Source: Mycobacterium sp. AZCC_0083 (GTDB taxonomy: Bacteria; Actinomycetota; Actinomycetes; Mycobacteriales; Mycobacteriaceae). Taken from it: 64,000 nucleotides of DNA. Under the pieces are notes generated by a model. The model made no database searches, was not told the origin of the DNA, and saw nothing but the letters and a program-made list of their open reading frames with translations. This document shows positions 51,266 to 60,430 of this stretch, in pieces (the stretch's first letter is position 1; each line of letters begins with the position of its first letter). The translations under genes were made by a program, and so were the position numbers. The stretch spans positions 62,001 through 126,000 of the forward strand of contig NZ_JACHGP010000006.1 in NCBI RefSeq assembly GCF_014202335.1. Direction: 5' to 3'.

Positions 51266-52293
51266 GGATTACTGGTACAGCGATCAAGCTCGGCGCCTTC
51301 GCCCTGGTGCTGCTCATGTTCACCGCGGTCATCATCGTGGTGTTCGGGCAGCTGCGGTTCGACCGCACCACCGGGTACACGGCGATATTCAAGAACGCCA
51401 GTGGCCTTCGGTCCGGACAGTTCGTCCGCGCCTCCGGCGTGGAGGTCGGCAAGGTTTCGAACGTCGAGCTGATCGACGGCGGGACCAAGGCCAAGGTCGA
51501 CTTCGCCGTCGACCGGTCGCTGCCGCTGTTCCAGGGCACCACCGCATCGGTCCGGTACCTGAACCTGATCGGTGACCGCTACCTCGAACTCAAGCGTGGC
51601 GACGACGAGAAGCGGCTGCCCGCAGGCGGCACCATCCCGATCGAGCGCACCCAGCCCGCGCTCGACTTGGACGCGCTGATCGGCGGGTTCCGGCCGCTGT
51701 TCCGGGCGCTCGATCCGGACAAGGTGAACAACATCGCCCAGTCGATCATCACGATCTTCCAGGGCCAGGGCGGCACCATCAACGACATCCTCGACCAGAC
51801 CAGTGAGCTGACGTCGACGCTGGCCGACCGCGACCAGGCCATCGGCGAGGTGGTCCGCAACCTCAACACGGTGCTGGACACGACCGTCAAGCACCAGCAG
51901 CAGTTCGACGAGACCGTGCAGAACTTCGAGAAGCTGATTACCAGCTTGAAGAACCGCGCCGATCCGATCGCGACGTCGGTCGCCGACATCAGCGACGCTG
52001 CGGGCTCGGTCGCCGACCTGCTCGGCGACAACCGTCCGCTGCTGCAGAAGACCGTCACCCAACTCGAGGTCATCCAGCAGCCCCTCATCGACCAGAAGGA
52101 TCAACTGAACGACATCATTAGTAGGCTGCCGACCGCGTTGAAGATCTTGGGGCGTGCAGGTGGCATCTACGGTGACTTCTTCAACTTCTATGTCTGCGAC
52201 CTCACGCTGCGATTGAACGGACTGCAGCCCGGCGGACCCGTCCGCACGGTCAAGGTGTGGTCGCAGCCCTCTGGAAGGTGCACGCCGCAATGA
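51262..52293 (+). CDS. mce1B: Mce1B, MCE-domain protein
   Basis: The 343-residue protein from ATG 51262 overlaps the Mce1A stop as ATGA. It has an N-terminal membrane segment (LGAFALVLLMFTAVIIVVFGQL), an MCE domain (YTAIFKNASGLRSGQFVRASGVEVGKVSNVEL), and helical heptads from about 150 to 300 (STLADRDQAIGEVVRNLNTVLD). A Cys near the C terminus (FYVCDLTLRLNG) is shared with other MceB proteins. It is a subunit of the Mce1 lipid-import tube. Confidence 0.93.
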   Translation: MRITGTAIKLGAFALVLLMFTAVIIVVFGQLRFDRTTGYTAIFKNASGLRSGQFVRASGVEVGKVSNVELIDGGTKAKVDFAVDRSLPLFQGTTASVRYLNLIGDRYLELKRGDDEKRLPAGGTIPIERTQPALDLDALIGGFRPLFRALDPDKVNNIAQSIITIFQGQGGTINDILDQTSELTSTLADRDQAIGEVVRNLNTVLDTTVKHQQQFDETVQNFEKLITSLKNRADPIATSVADISDAAGSVADLLGDNRPLLQKTVTQLEVIQQPLIDQKDQLNDIISRLPTALKILGRAGGIYGDFFNFYVCDLTLRLNGLQPGGPVRTVKVWSQPSGRCTPQ

Positions 52294-53894
52294 GGACGCT
52301 GGAAGGATCGAACCGGGTCCACAACGGCATGATGGGAATCCTCATCCTGCTGCTCGTCGTGGGCGTCGGGCAGAGCTTTGCCAGCGTGCCGATGATCTTC
52401 GCGACGCCCAAGTACTACGCGCAGTTCACCGACACCGGTGGGCTCATCCCTGGCGACAAGGTCCAGATCGCGGGCGTGGACGTCGGCCTAGTGAAGTCCA
52501 TGGACATCGACGGCGACAAGGTGGTCATCGGGTACTCGCTGAACGGCCAGAAGATCGGCAGCGAGAGCCGGGCCAACATCCGCACCGACACGATCCTTGG
52601 CCGCAAGAACCTCGAGATCGAACCGCGCGGCTCGAAGCCGTTGGACGCCAACGGAACTCTGCCACTCGGCCAGACCACCACGCCGTACCAGATCTACGAC
52701 GCCTTCTTCGACCTCACCAAGGCGGCTTCGGGCTGGGACACCGACACGGTGAAGCAGTCGCTGAACGTGTTGTCGGAGACCATCGATCAGACCTCACCGC
52801 ATCTGAGCGCTGCCCTCGATGGCGTCAAGCGCTTCTCCGACACCATCGGCAAGCGCGACGAGGACATCAAGACGCTGCTGGCCAACGCGAACAAGATCGC
52901 CGGCGTGCTCGGCAACCGCAGCGAGCAGATCAACCAGCTACTGGTCAACGCCAAGACGTTGTTGGGGGCGGTCAACGAGCGTTACTACGCGGTCAGCCAG
53001 CTGCTCGAACGCATTGGGAAGTTCTCGGCACAGCTCAAGGGCTTCATCGACGACAACCCGAACCTCAACAAGGTGCTCACCCAGCTGAACACGATCAGCG
53101 ATGTCCTTGAGGCGCGCAAGTACGACCTGGTCGACGTGCTGTCGACCGCGAGCAAGTTCGCCGCGGCCCTCGGCGAGGCCATTGCGTCCGGTCCCTACTT
53201 CAAGGTCATGCTGGTAAACCTGTTGCCGTACTGGATCATTCAGCCGTGGGTCGATGCCGCATTCAAGAAGCGTGGCATCGATCCCGAGGAGTTCTGGCGC
53301 AACTCCGGCCTGCCTGCGTTCCGATTCCCCGATCCGAACGGCCAACGACAGGCCAACGGCGCCCCGCCTGCTGCGCCGACTCCGCTAGAGGGCACCCCGG
53401 AACATCCGGGTCCTGCCGTCCTCGCGGGCACGCCATGCTCCTACACCCCGCCCGCGGACGGTCTGCCGACGTCGGCCGACCCGCTGCCGTGCTCGCACCT
53501 GGACACGGGACCGTTCGGCAACAACCCGTACGGCGCCAACTACGGGGGGCAGGGGCCCGACGTTGTTGGGCTGCCGCCGAACCCGGCTGCGGCCGTGCCC
53601 ACTCCCGGCGTCCCGAGCGCCGCGTTCCCCGGCGAGTTCCCGTCCTTCGTGCCAGGCATTCCGCCGCCGCCGTTCGCGCCTGGTCCGCCAGGAGCCAGGA
53701 CGGTTCCGGCCACCCCGGGTCCGTCTGATCCCTACATCGCGCCCGGATCCCTGCAGGGTGACGGCACGTCGCCGCTGCCGCCGGCACTCGACGGACCGCC
53801 GCCGCCTCCCGGACCAGGCCCCAACGCGGGCCCGGCCGGCGCGCCGCCGCTACCAGGCAACCCGCCGTTCCTCCCCCCCGGATCACAGGGATAG
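52290..53894 (+). CDS. mce1C: Mce1C, MCE-domain protein with Pro-rich tail
   Basis: The 534-residue protein from ATG 52290 overlaps the Mce1B stop as ATGA. After a membrane segment (GMMGILILLLVVGVGQSF) comes the MCE domain (YYAQFTDTGGLIPGDKVQIAGVDVGLVKSMDI) and helices to about residue 310. A tail of roughly 190 residues is dominated by Pro, Gly and Ala with FPSFVPGIPPPPFAPGPPG-like runs. The tail probably extends into the cell wall. The long low-complexity region is normal for MceC of fast growers. Confidence 0.93.
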   Translation: MRTLEGSNRVHNGMMGILILLLVVGVGQSFASVPMIFATPKYYAQFTDTGGLIPGDKVQIAGVDVGLVKSMDIDGDKVVIGYSLNGQKIGSESRANIRTDTILGRKNLEIEPRGSKPLDANGTLPLGQTTTPYQIYDAFFDLTKAASGWDTDTVKQSLNVLSETIDQTSPHLSAALDGVKRFSDTIGKRDEDIKTLLANANKIAGVLGNRSEQINQLLVNAKTLLGAVNERYYAVSQLLERIGKFSAQLKGFIDDNPNLNKVLTQLNTISDVLEARKYDLVDVLSTASKFAAALGEAIASGPYFKVMLVNLLPYWIIQPWVDAAFKKRGIDPEEFWRNSGLPAFRFPDPNGQRQANGAPPAAPTPLEGTPEHPGPAVLAGTPCSYTPPADGLPTSADPLPCSHLDTGPFGNNPYGANYGGQGPDVVGLPPNPAAAVPTPGVPSAAFPGEFPSFVPGIPPPPFAPGPPGARTVPATPGPSDPYIAPGSLQGDGTSPLPPALDGPPPPPGPGPNAGPAGAPPLPGNPPFLPPGSQG

Positions 53895-53903
53895 GGGCAC
53901 GAG

Positions 53904-55517
53904 ATGTCGACCATCTTCAACATCCGCAACCTGCGGCTGCCTGCGCTGAGCCGCGCTTCGGTGATCATCGGAACGATCGTGGTGATCCTTGGCCTCATCG
54001 TCGCGACCGTCGGGTGGCAGTTCTACAAGAAGCTGACGACCAACACCGTCGTCGCCTACTTCCCCCAGACCCTGGCGCTCTACGCAGGTGACAAGGTCCA
54101 GATCATGGGCGTGCAAGTCGGCAAGATCGACTCGATCGAGCCGGCCGGCGACAAGATGAAGGTGACGTTCACCTACGCCTCCAAATACAAGGTGCCCGCC
54201 AACGTGACCGCGTCGGTGCTCAACCCGAGTCTGGTGGCCTCGCGCACCATCCAACTGGCGCCGCCCTACACCGGTGGACCGGAGCTGGAAGGCGGCGCCG
54301 TCATCCCGATCGACCGCACCCAGGTGCCGGTCGAGTACGACGAGCTGCGTGACTCGATCAACCGGATCCTCACCGATCTGGGCCCGACGAAGGAACAGCC
54401 CAAGGGCCCGTTCGGTGACGTGATCGAATCCTTCGCCGACGGTCTGAACGGCAAGGGCCAGCAGATCAACCAGACGCTCAACAGCCTGTCCGAGGCGCTC
54501 ACCACCCTGAACCAGGGTCGCGGCGACTTCTTCGGCGTCGTGAAGAGCCTGGCGCTGTTCGTCAACGCGCTCTACAAGAGCGATCAGCAGTTCGTGGAGC
54601 TCAACGACGATCTCGCGAAGTTCACCAACGCGTTCACCAACACCGACCGGGAAGTGGCCACGGCCCTGCGGGACCTCAACCAGCTGCTGACCACCACGCG
54701 AGGCTTCCTCAACGAGAACGCCTCTGTGCTGACCGGCGACGTGAACAAGCTCGCCGACGTGACGAACGCGATCCTGCAGCCCGAGCCGCGCAACGGCCTC
54801 GAGACGACCTTGCACGTGTTCCCCAACCTGGCCGCCAACGCCGTGAACATCTCATCGCCCGTCGCGGGTGGCGTCGTCGGCTTGCCGGTGATCAACGACT
54901 TCGCCAACCCGATGCAGTTCCTGTGCAGCGCGATCCAGGCGGGCAGCCGCCTTGGCTACCAGGACTCCGCCGAACTGTGCGCGCAGTACCTCGGGCCGAT
55001 CCTGGACGCGATCAAGTTCAACACCCTGCCGTTCGGCCTGAACATGCTCACCACCGCGATGACGCTGCCCAAGCAAATCGCGTACTCCGAGCCGCGGTTG
55101 CAGCCGCCTCCCGGCTACAAGGACACCACCGTGCCAGGGATCTGGTCGCGGGACACCTTGTTCTCGCACGGCAACCACGAGCCCGGCTGGGTCGTCGCGC
55201 CAGGCATGCAGGGAGTCGACGTGCAGCCGTTCACCCAGAACATGCTGACCCCGGAGTCGCTGTCCGAGCTGATGGGCGGACCCGACATCGTGGTGCCCCC
55301 CGCTCCGCCGACGTTCGGGGGGCCGCACCAGGCAGGTCCGCCGGACGCCTACACCGAGAACAGTCCGCTGCCACCGCCGTGGTACCCGCAGCCAGGACCG
55401 CCTCCCGGTCCCGCACCGGGGGTGGTCGCCGGTGATCCGTTGGGCGCCATCGCACCTCCGGACGCCGGGCCCGCACCCGCGGGGCCGCCGCTGCCCGCTG
55501 AGCAGGGGGCTGGGTAA
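53904..55517 (+). CDS. mce1D: Mce1D, MCE-domain protein
   Basis: The 537-residue protein has a membrane segment (ASVIIGTIVVILGLIVATVGW) and an MCE domain (VVAYFPQTLALYAGDKVQIMGVQVGKIDSIEP). A long helical region (QQINQTLNSLSEALTTLNQG) follows, then a Pro-rich tail from about residue 450. It starts at ATG 53904, 9 bases after the Mce1C stop. Two Cys (FLCSAIQAG and AELCAQYLG) near residue 340 are typical of MceD. It is a subunit of the Mce1 transporter. Confidence 0.93.
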   Translation: MSTIFNIRNLRLPALSRASVIIGTIVVILGLIVATVGWQFYKKLTTNTVVAYFPQTLALYAGDKVQIMGVQVGKIDSIEPAGDKMKVTFTYASKYKVPANVTASVLNPSLVASRTIQLAPPYTGGPELEGGAVIPIDRTQVPVEYDELRDSINRILTDLGPTKEQPKGPFGDVIESFADGLNGKGQQINQTLNSLSEALTTLNQGRGDFFGVVKSLALFVNALYKSDQQFVELNDDLAKFTNAFTNTDREVATALRDLNQLLTTTRGFLNENASVLTGDVNKLADVTNAILQPEPRNGLETTLHVFPNLAANAVNISSPVAGGVVGLPVINDFANPMQFLCSAIQAGSRLGYQDSAELCAQYLGPILDAIKFNTLPFGLNMLTTAMTLPKQIAYSEPRLQPPPGYKDTTVPGIWSRDTLFSHGNHEPGWVVAPGMQGVDVQPFTQNMLTPESLSELMGGPDIVVPPAPPTFGGPHQAGPPDAYTENSPLPPPWYPQPGPPPGPAPGVVAGDPLGAIAPPDAGPAPAGPPLPAEQGAG

Positions 55518-56668
55518 TGCTGAAGCGCTTGAAGTTGAGAACGGTCGCCCGGCGGGGTGGAGCACTGCTCGCCGCAGGGCTGATCCTGACCTCCTGCGGA
55601 TGGAAGGGCATCGCGAACGTACCGATGCCGGGCGGTGTCGAAGGCGGCAAGAGCACCATGACGCTCTACGTTCAGATGCCGGATACGTTGGCGCTCAACG
55701 TCAACAGCCGGGTGCGGGTCGCCGACGTGTTCGTCGGCAGCGTCCGCGCCATCGAGCTGAAGAACTGGGTGGCCACGCTGACCCTTGACGTCCAGTCGGA
55801 CCTCAAGCTGCCGTCCAACACCTTGGCGAAGATCGGCCAGACCTCACTGTTGGGTTCGCAGCACGTGGAACTCGACCCACCGAAGGACCCGTCTGCCCAG
55901 GTACTGAAGAACGGGGACACCATCCCCCTGCAGAACTCCTCGTCGTTCCCCACCACCGAGCGGGTGCTGGCGAGCATCGGCACCATCCTGACCGGTGGCG
56001 GCATCCCGAACCTCGAGACCATCCAGACCGAGATCAACAACATCTTGTCGGGTCGTGGGGATCAGATCCGCGAGTTCCTCGGCCGGTTGGACACCTTCAC
56101 CCGTGAGTTGAACGCACAGCGCCAGGACATCGTCCGCGCCATCGATTCGACGAACCGGCTGCTGGCGATCGTCGCGCAGCGCAACGACACCCTGGATCGC
56201 GTACTGACCGAGTTCCCGCCGTTGATCAAGCACTTCGCCGACACCCGCGACCTGTTCGCCGACGCGGTCACCGCGCTGGGCCGGATCAGCAAGGCCGCCA
56301 ACGACACGCTGTCGCAGGCGAATCCGGACATCCACACCAACTTGCAGAACCTGCAGAGGCCGCTCGTCCAACTGGGCAAGGCCGGGCCCTACGTGATCGG
56401 CGCGACGAAGTTGCTGTTCACGGCGCCGTTCAGCATCGAGAACGTGCCGAAGGTGGTCCGCGGCGACTACATCAACGTCTCGGGCAACATCGACCTGACG
56501 CTGTCGGCCATCGACAACGGGTTCCTCACGGGCACGGGTGTGTCGGGCATGCTGCGGGCACTCGAGCAGGCGTGGGGACGCGACCCGGCGACGATGATCC
56601 CGGATGTGCGGTTCACGCCGAACGCGCACAACGTGCCTGGTGGCCCGCTGGTCGAAAGAGGTGAGTGA
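55517..56668 (+). CDS. lprK: Mce1E lipoprotein (LprK)
   Basis: The 383-residue MCE protein has an N-terminal lipobox LTSCGW, with the lipidated Cys near residue 27, so it is anchored by lipid rather than a membrane helix. The MCE domain is LYVQMPDTLALNVNSRVRVADVFVGSVRAIELK. The helical part and a C-terminal domain without Pro-rich tail follow. Its ATG shares one base with the Mce1D stop (TAATG). This is the mce1E position, called lprK in M. tuberculosis. Confidence 0.93.
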   Translation: MLKRLKLRTVARRGGALLAAGLILTSCGWKGIANVPMPGGVEGGKSTMTLYVQMPDTLALNVNSRVRVADVFVGSVRAIELKNWVATLTLDVQSDLKLPSNTLAKIGQTSLLGSQHVELDPPKDPSAQVLKNGDTIPLQNSSSFPTTERVLASIGTILTGGGIPNLETIQTEINNILSGRGDQIREFLGRLDTFTRELNAQRQDIVRAIDSTNRLLAIVAQRNDTLDRVLTEFPPLIKHFADTRDLFADAVTALGRISKAANDTLSQANPDIHTNLQNLQRPLVQLGKAGPYVIGATKLLFTAPFSIENVPKVVRGDYINVSGNIDLTLSAIDNGFLTGTGVSGMLRALEQAWGRDPATMIPDVRFTPNAHNVPGGPLVERGE

Positions 56669-56671
56669 GCC

Positions 56672-58219
56672 GTGCTGACCCGCTTCATCAAGATCCAACT
56701 GATCCTGTTCGTGATTCTGACGATGATCGCCCTGGTGGTGCTGGGCTGGTACTACCTCCGGCTACCGGCCCTTGCCGGTATCGGCCAGTACAAGCTGTAT
56801 GCGAACCTGCCGAGGTCGGGCGGTTTGTACGCCACAGCCAACGTGACCTACCGCGGCACCGCCATCGGAAAGGTCAAATCCGTCGTGCCCACCGAAACGG
56901 GGGCACTCGCCGAGATGAGCATCGACAGCGACATCAGGATTCCGGCCGATGCGACGGCCAACGTGCACTCGGTGTCGGCGATCGGCGAGCAGTACCTGGA
57001 CCTGGTGTCCACGGGCAACCCAGGCCAGTACCTCTCCGGGGGCGCCACCATCACCCAAAGCTCGGTGCCCAGTGAGGTCGGCCCCGCGCTGGACTCCGCG
57101 AACGCGGGCCTTGCAGTGTTGCCCAAGGACAAGATCGACTCCCTGCTGACCGAGACGTCGCAGGCAGTGGGCGGACTAGGTCCCGCGTTGCAGCGTCTCG
57201 TCGATTCGACGACCGCGATCGCCAGCGATTTCAAGGACAACCTCGGCCCGGTCAACGACATCGTCAACAACGCGACACCGATCCTGGACAGCCAGGTCAA
57301 CTCGGGTGACGCCATCTCGCAGTGGGCGGCCAACCTGAACACCATCACGTCCCAGACGGCGGAGCAGGATCAGGCATTGCGGAGCGGGTTGCAGCAGGCT
57401 GCCCCCACGGCCGATCAGCTCAACGACGTGTTCGGCGGTGTGCGCGACTCACTGCCGCAGACGTTGGCGAACGTGGCGGTCGTCGCCGACATGCTCAAGC
57501 GGTACCACAAGGGACTCGAACAGACCTTGGTGATCCTGCCCCAGATCGGGACGATCGCCCAGACCGCCACCATCTTCGACGGTGAGGGTCTGCTGCACTT
57601 CGGCCTGTCGATCGGCCAGCCGCCACCATGTCTCACGGGGTTCCTGCCGGCATCGGAGTGGCGTTCACCGGCCGACACCAGCCTGGCGCCGCTGCCCGCG
57701 GCCACCTACTGCAAGATCCCGAAGGACTTCCAGGGCAACGTGGTTCGCGGTGCGCGCAACTATCCGTGTGCCGATGTACCAGGCAAGCGTGCGGCGTCGC
57801 CTGCTGAATGCCACAGCAACGAACCGTACGTTCCGCTGGGCACCAACCCGTGGTACGGGGACCCGAATCAGATCCTCACCTGCCCGGCCGCGGGCGCACG
57901 ATGCGATCAGCCGGTGAAACCCGGCTACGTGATTCCGGCACCGTCGATCAACAACGGGATGAACCCACTGCCTGCCGACCAGTTGCCCGGAACGCCGCCA
58001 CCGTCCAGCGACCCGCTCACCGCGCCAGGCCAGGGCAGCGTCGCATGCAGTGGCCAGCAGCCCAACCCGTGCATCTACACTCCGGCATCAGGTCCGGCGG
58101 CGATCTACAGCCCGTCCAGTGGTGAGGTCGTTGGACCCGACGGGACCAAGTATTCCGTGACCAATTCAAGCAAAACAGGAGACGACGGATGGAAGGAGAT
58201 GCTGGCGCCAGCCAGCTGA
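56672..58219 (+). CDS. mce1F: Mce1F, MCE-domain protein
   Basis: The 515-residue protein starts at GTG 56672, 3 bases after the Mce1E stop. It has a membrane helix (IQLILFVILTMIALVVLGWYYL), an MCE domain (KLYANLPRSGGLYATANVTYRGTAIGKVKSVVP) and helices to about 290. The C-terminal domain has six or more cysteines (PPPCLTGFLPASEWR, TYCKIPKDF, YPCADVPGKR, LTCPAAGARCDQ), likely disulfide-bonded outside the membrane. It closes the hexameric Mce1 tube. Its end overlaps the next gene by 31 bases. Confidence 0.93.
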   Translation: MLTRFIKIQLILFVILTMIALVVLGWYYLRLPALAGIGQYKLYANLPRSGGLYATANVTYRGTAIGKVKSVVPTETGALAEMSIDSDIRIPADATANVHSVSAIGEQYLDLVSTGNPGQYLSGGATITQSSVPSEVGPALDSANAGLAVLPKDKIDSLLTETSQAVGGLGPALQRLVDSTTAIASDFKDNLGPVNDIVNNATPILDSQVNSGDAISQWAANLNTITSQTAEQDQALRSGLQQAAPTADQLNDVFGGVRDSLPQTLANVAVVADMLKRYHKGLEQTLVILPQIGTIAQTATIFDGEGLLHFGLSIGQPPPCLTGFLPASEWRSPADTSLAPLPAATYCKIPKDFQGNVVRGARNYPCADVPGKRAASPAECHSNEPYVPLGTNPWYGDPNQILTCPAAGARCDQPVKPGYVIPAPSINNGMNPLPADQLPGTPPPSSDPLTAPGQGSVACSGQQPNPCIYTPASGPAAIYSPSSGEVVGPDGTKYSVTNSSKTGDDGWKEMLAPAS

Positions 58220-58911
58220 ACCCCACCGGAGTGCAGTCCGCGCAAGCGCGGCTCCAGCGAAGCGACCCGGGAGACGTGGTCGGAGGACAGGAAACCGAAG
58301 CACTGGATGACACCGACGCGCCGGATGATTCGGTCGCGACAGAACTAACGGAGCAAAGCGAGGACGCAGAGCCTGCGGATTCGGGTGAGCAGGATGCCGT
58401 GACACGGCGTCCCGAGCATCTGGGCCGGGGATGGTTCGCCGCGATCTGTGCGGTGTTGTTGCTCCTGACCGCCGGCGTCGGCGTTGGTGGATACCTCGCG
58501 CTGCGGTCCCATGATCAGAGCGAGGCGATCGCCCGCGATGACGCCGTCGCCTTGGAACGCGCAAAGGAATGCGTCGCGGCGACGCAGGCTCCCGACACCG
58601 CGGCGATGGCGGCCAGCCAGACGAAGATCCTCGAGTGCTCGACCGGCGACTTCGCCGTACAGGCCAACTTGTTCGCCGGAATGCTGGTCGACGCCTATCA
58701 GGTGGCCAGCGTGAATGTGAAGGTGTCCGACCTGCGGGCCGCCGTGGAACGGCACAACCCCGACGATTCGGTTGACGTGCTGGTGGCGGTTCGTGTCAAG
58801 GTGACCAACTCTCAGGCGGCCGATCAGGAGCAGGGCTACAGGTTGCGGGTGCAGATGGCCCCGGCCGACGGTACCTACAAGGTCGCCAAGCTGGACCAGG
58901 TCACATCGTGA
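58189..58911 (+). CDS. Mce-associated membrane protein (Rv0175-like)
   Basis: The 240-residue protein has an acidic N-terminal cytoplasmic part of about 80 residues, one membrane segment (WFAAICAVLLLLTAGVGVGGYLAL) and an extracytoplasmic NTF2/SnoaL-like domain with two Cys (ECVAAT, ILECSTGDF). Mce-associated proteins stabilise or serve the Mce1 importer. Near the N terminus VQSAQARLQRSDPGD is encoded by the second copy of the 39-nt repeat. ATG 58189 overlaps the Mce1F end. The same genes follow mce1F in M. tuberculosis (Rv0175). Confidence 0.85.
   Translation: MEGDAGASQLNPTGVQSAQARLQRSDPGDVVGGQETEALDDTDAPDDSVATELTEQSEDAEPADSGEQDAVTRRPEHLGRGWFAAICAVLLLLTAGVGVGGYLALRSHDQSEAIARDDAVALERAKECVAATQAPDTAAMAASQTKILECSTGDFAVQANLFAGMLVDAYQVASVNVKVSDLRAAVERHNPDDSVDVLVAVRVKVTNSQAADQEQGYRLRVQMAPADGTYKVAKLDQVTS
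58234..58272 (+). repeat. 39-nt in-frame coding repeat, copy 2
   Basis: CAG-TCC to CCG-GGA encodes QSAQARLQRSDPG and matches 9873-9911 (minus strand) at 36 of 39 positions, in the same frame. It sits in the disordered cytoplasmic N terminus of the Mce-associated protein. Confidence 0.7.
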
Positions 58912-59879
58912 CCGCACTGCTCGAGGCGACGACGGAGTCACTGGCTACGGATCAGGAGACGATCCGCTACGCCTCATGGCCCGCGCGCGCAGGGGCACTG
59001 GCGGTGGACGTGCTGCCCGGCGTAGCCGTGATCGCGACGATGTGGCTGCTCGGTCTGACCACATCGCAGTGGAGCTGGCTGTGGTGGGTGTACGTGGTGG
59101 TCGTCGTGTTGACCTTCATCGCGACGGTGGTGAACAGATGGTTGCTACCGGTTCTGACCGGCTGGAGCCTTGGCCGCGCATTGTTCGGCATCCGCGTCGT
59201 GACCCGGTCCGGCGCTAAGGCAGGGATCGCTCGATTGCTGCTGCGCGATGTCGCTCACCTGCTGGACACGGCGAGCCTGTTCGTCGGATGGCTGTGGCCT
59301 CTGTGGGACGGCCGGAACCGGACCTTCGCGGACCTCCTGCTGCGCACCGAGGCAAGGACCGTCGAACCCGCGAAGGGCACCGTCCGCCGGACTGCAGGCA
59401 TCGTGTTCCTGGTGGCCGCGTTGCTATGCGTAGCGGGCAGTGGGTTGGGCTATCAGACGGTGTACCGGCACGATCGCGCCGTCGAGAAGACGCGCACGGA
59501 GATCGCCGAGCAGGGTCCCCGGATGGTCGAGCAGATGCTGAGCTACGGCAGCGCAACGCTGAAGGACGACTTCGCCAGGGCACAGTCACTGGCCACCGAC
59601 GGGTACCGGTCGCAGTTGATCAACCAGCAGGAGGCCGTCCAGAAGGCGGGGGTTACCGCCAACGAATACTGGGCCGTGAGCAGCGCGGTGCTGTCCGCGT
59701 CGCCGAATCAGGCCGCGATGTTGGTGGCGCTACAAGGACAGCGAGGGGCCGACGCGCAGAGCTTGAAGTTCATCACCGCGACCGTCCGGGTGGACTTCGA
59801 GCGATCCGGCGACGGCCATTGGCGCGTCGCGAACCTGACCGTCCTGAAGAAGCCCATCACGAACGAGCCTGCCAAATGA
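58908..59879 (+). CDS. RDD-family Mce-associated membrane protein (Rv0176-like)
   Basis: The 323-residue protein begins at GTG 58908, overlapping the previous stop as GTGA. The first half is an RDD domain with Arg/Asp-bearing membrane helices (YASWPARAGALAVDVLPGVAVIATMWLLG; LGRALFGIRVVTRSG). After another membrane segment near 170, an NTF2-like extracytoplasmic domain resembles the other Mce-associated proteins. It is the counterpart of Rv0176 and is presumed to work with the Mce1 complex. Confidence 0.85.
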   Translation: MTALLEATTESLATDQETIRYASWPARAGALAVDVLPGVAVIATMWLLGLTTSQWSWLWWVYVVVVVLTFIATVVNRWLLPVLTGWSLGRALFGIRVVTRSGAKAGIARLLLRDVAHLLDTASLFVGWLWPLWDGRNRTFADLLLRTEARTVEPAKGTVRRTAGIVFLVAALLCVAGSGLGYQTVYRHDRAVEKTRTEIAEQGPRMVEQMLSYGSATLKDDFARAQSLATDGYRSQLINQQEAVQKAGVTANEYWAVSSAVLSASPNQAAMLVALQGQRGADAQSLKFITATVRVDFERSGDGHWRVANLTVLKKPITNEPAK

Positions 59880-60430
59880 GCCCGCGCAGGCAGGTCGACA
59901 CCGCCGACCACGAGTACTTCACGGCCCCGCCGCCGAAACCGCCACTGCGATGGGGCCTTCCGCTGGCGACCACGCTGGCCGTCCTCGTCGTCGCGGTGGC
60001 GCTCGCCGCGAGCATCTTCATGGCGGTGGGCCACGAGAGCTATCGCCGCACCCAGGTTCGAGACGCGTCCGCACTCGACTACGTGCGCGGCTTCATGACC
60101 AGCTACACGTCGCTGGACCCGTTCCACGCCAACGACTATGCGGACCGCATCCTTGCGCAGGGCACCGGCGACTTCGCGAAGTCGTTCAAGGAGAAGATGA
60201 ACGAGATCATCGTGCAGGTGGCGCGGGCAGAACCCACCACCGGCACCGTTCTCGAGGCCGGCGTCCAGCGCTGGAATGACAACGGCGGTGCCGACGTGCT
60301 GGTGGCGACGAAGATCAGCACCACGGGTCCGGACGGAAAGTCCACCATCGAGAGCGGCAATCGCTGGGTGGTCACGACGATCGAGGAAGGACAGCAGTGG
60401 AAGATCAGCCAACTGATTCAGGTGATCTGA
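59876..60430 (+). CDS. Mce-associated membrane protein (Rv0177-like)
   Basis: The 184-residue protein starts at ATG 59876, overlapping the RDD gene stop as ATGA. It has a short cytoplasmic N terminus, one membrane segment (GLPLATTLAVLVVAVALAASIFMAV) and an NTF2/SnoaL-like domain ending WVVTTIEEGQQWKISQLIQV. It resembles Rv0177. A longer frame to the left is a shadow of the preceding gene. Role: accessory component of Mce1 transport, by position and family. Confidence 0.85.
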   Translation: MSPRRQVDTADHEYFTAPPPKPPLRWGLPLATTLAVLVVAVALAASIFMAVGHESYRRTQVRDASALDYVRGFMTSYTSLDPFHANDYADRILAQGTGDFAKSFKEKMNEIIVQVARAEPTTGTVLEAGVQRWNDNGGADVLVATKISTTGPDGKSTIESGNRWVVTTIEEGQQWKISQLIQVI

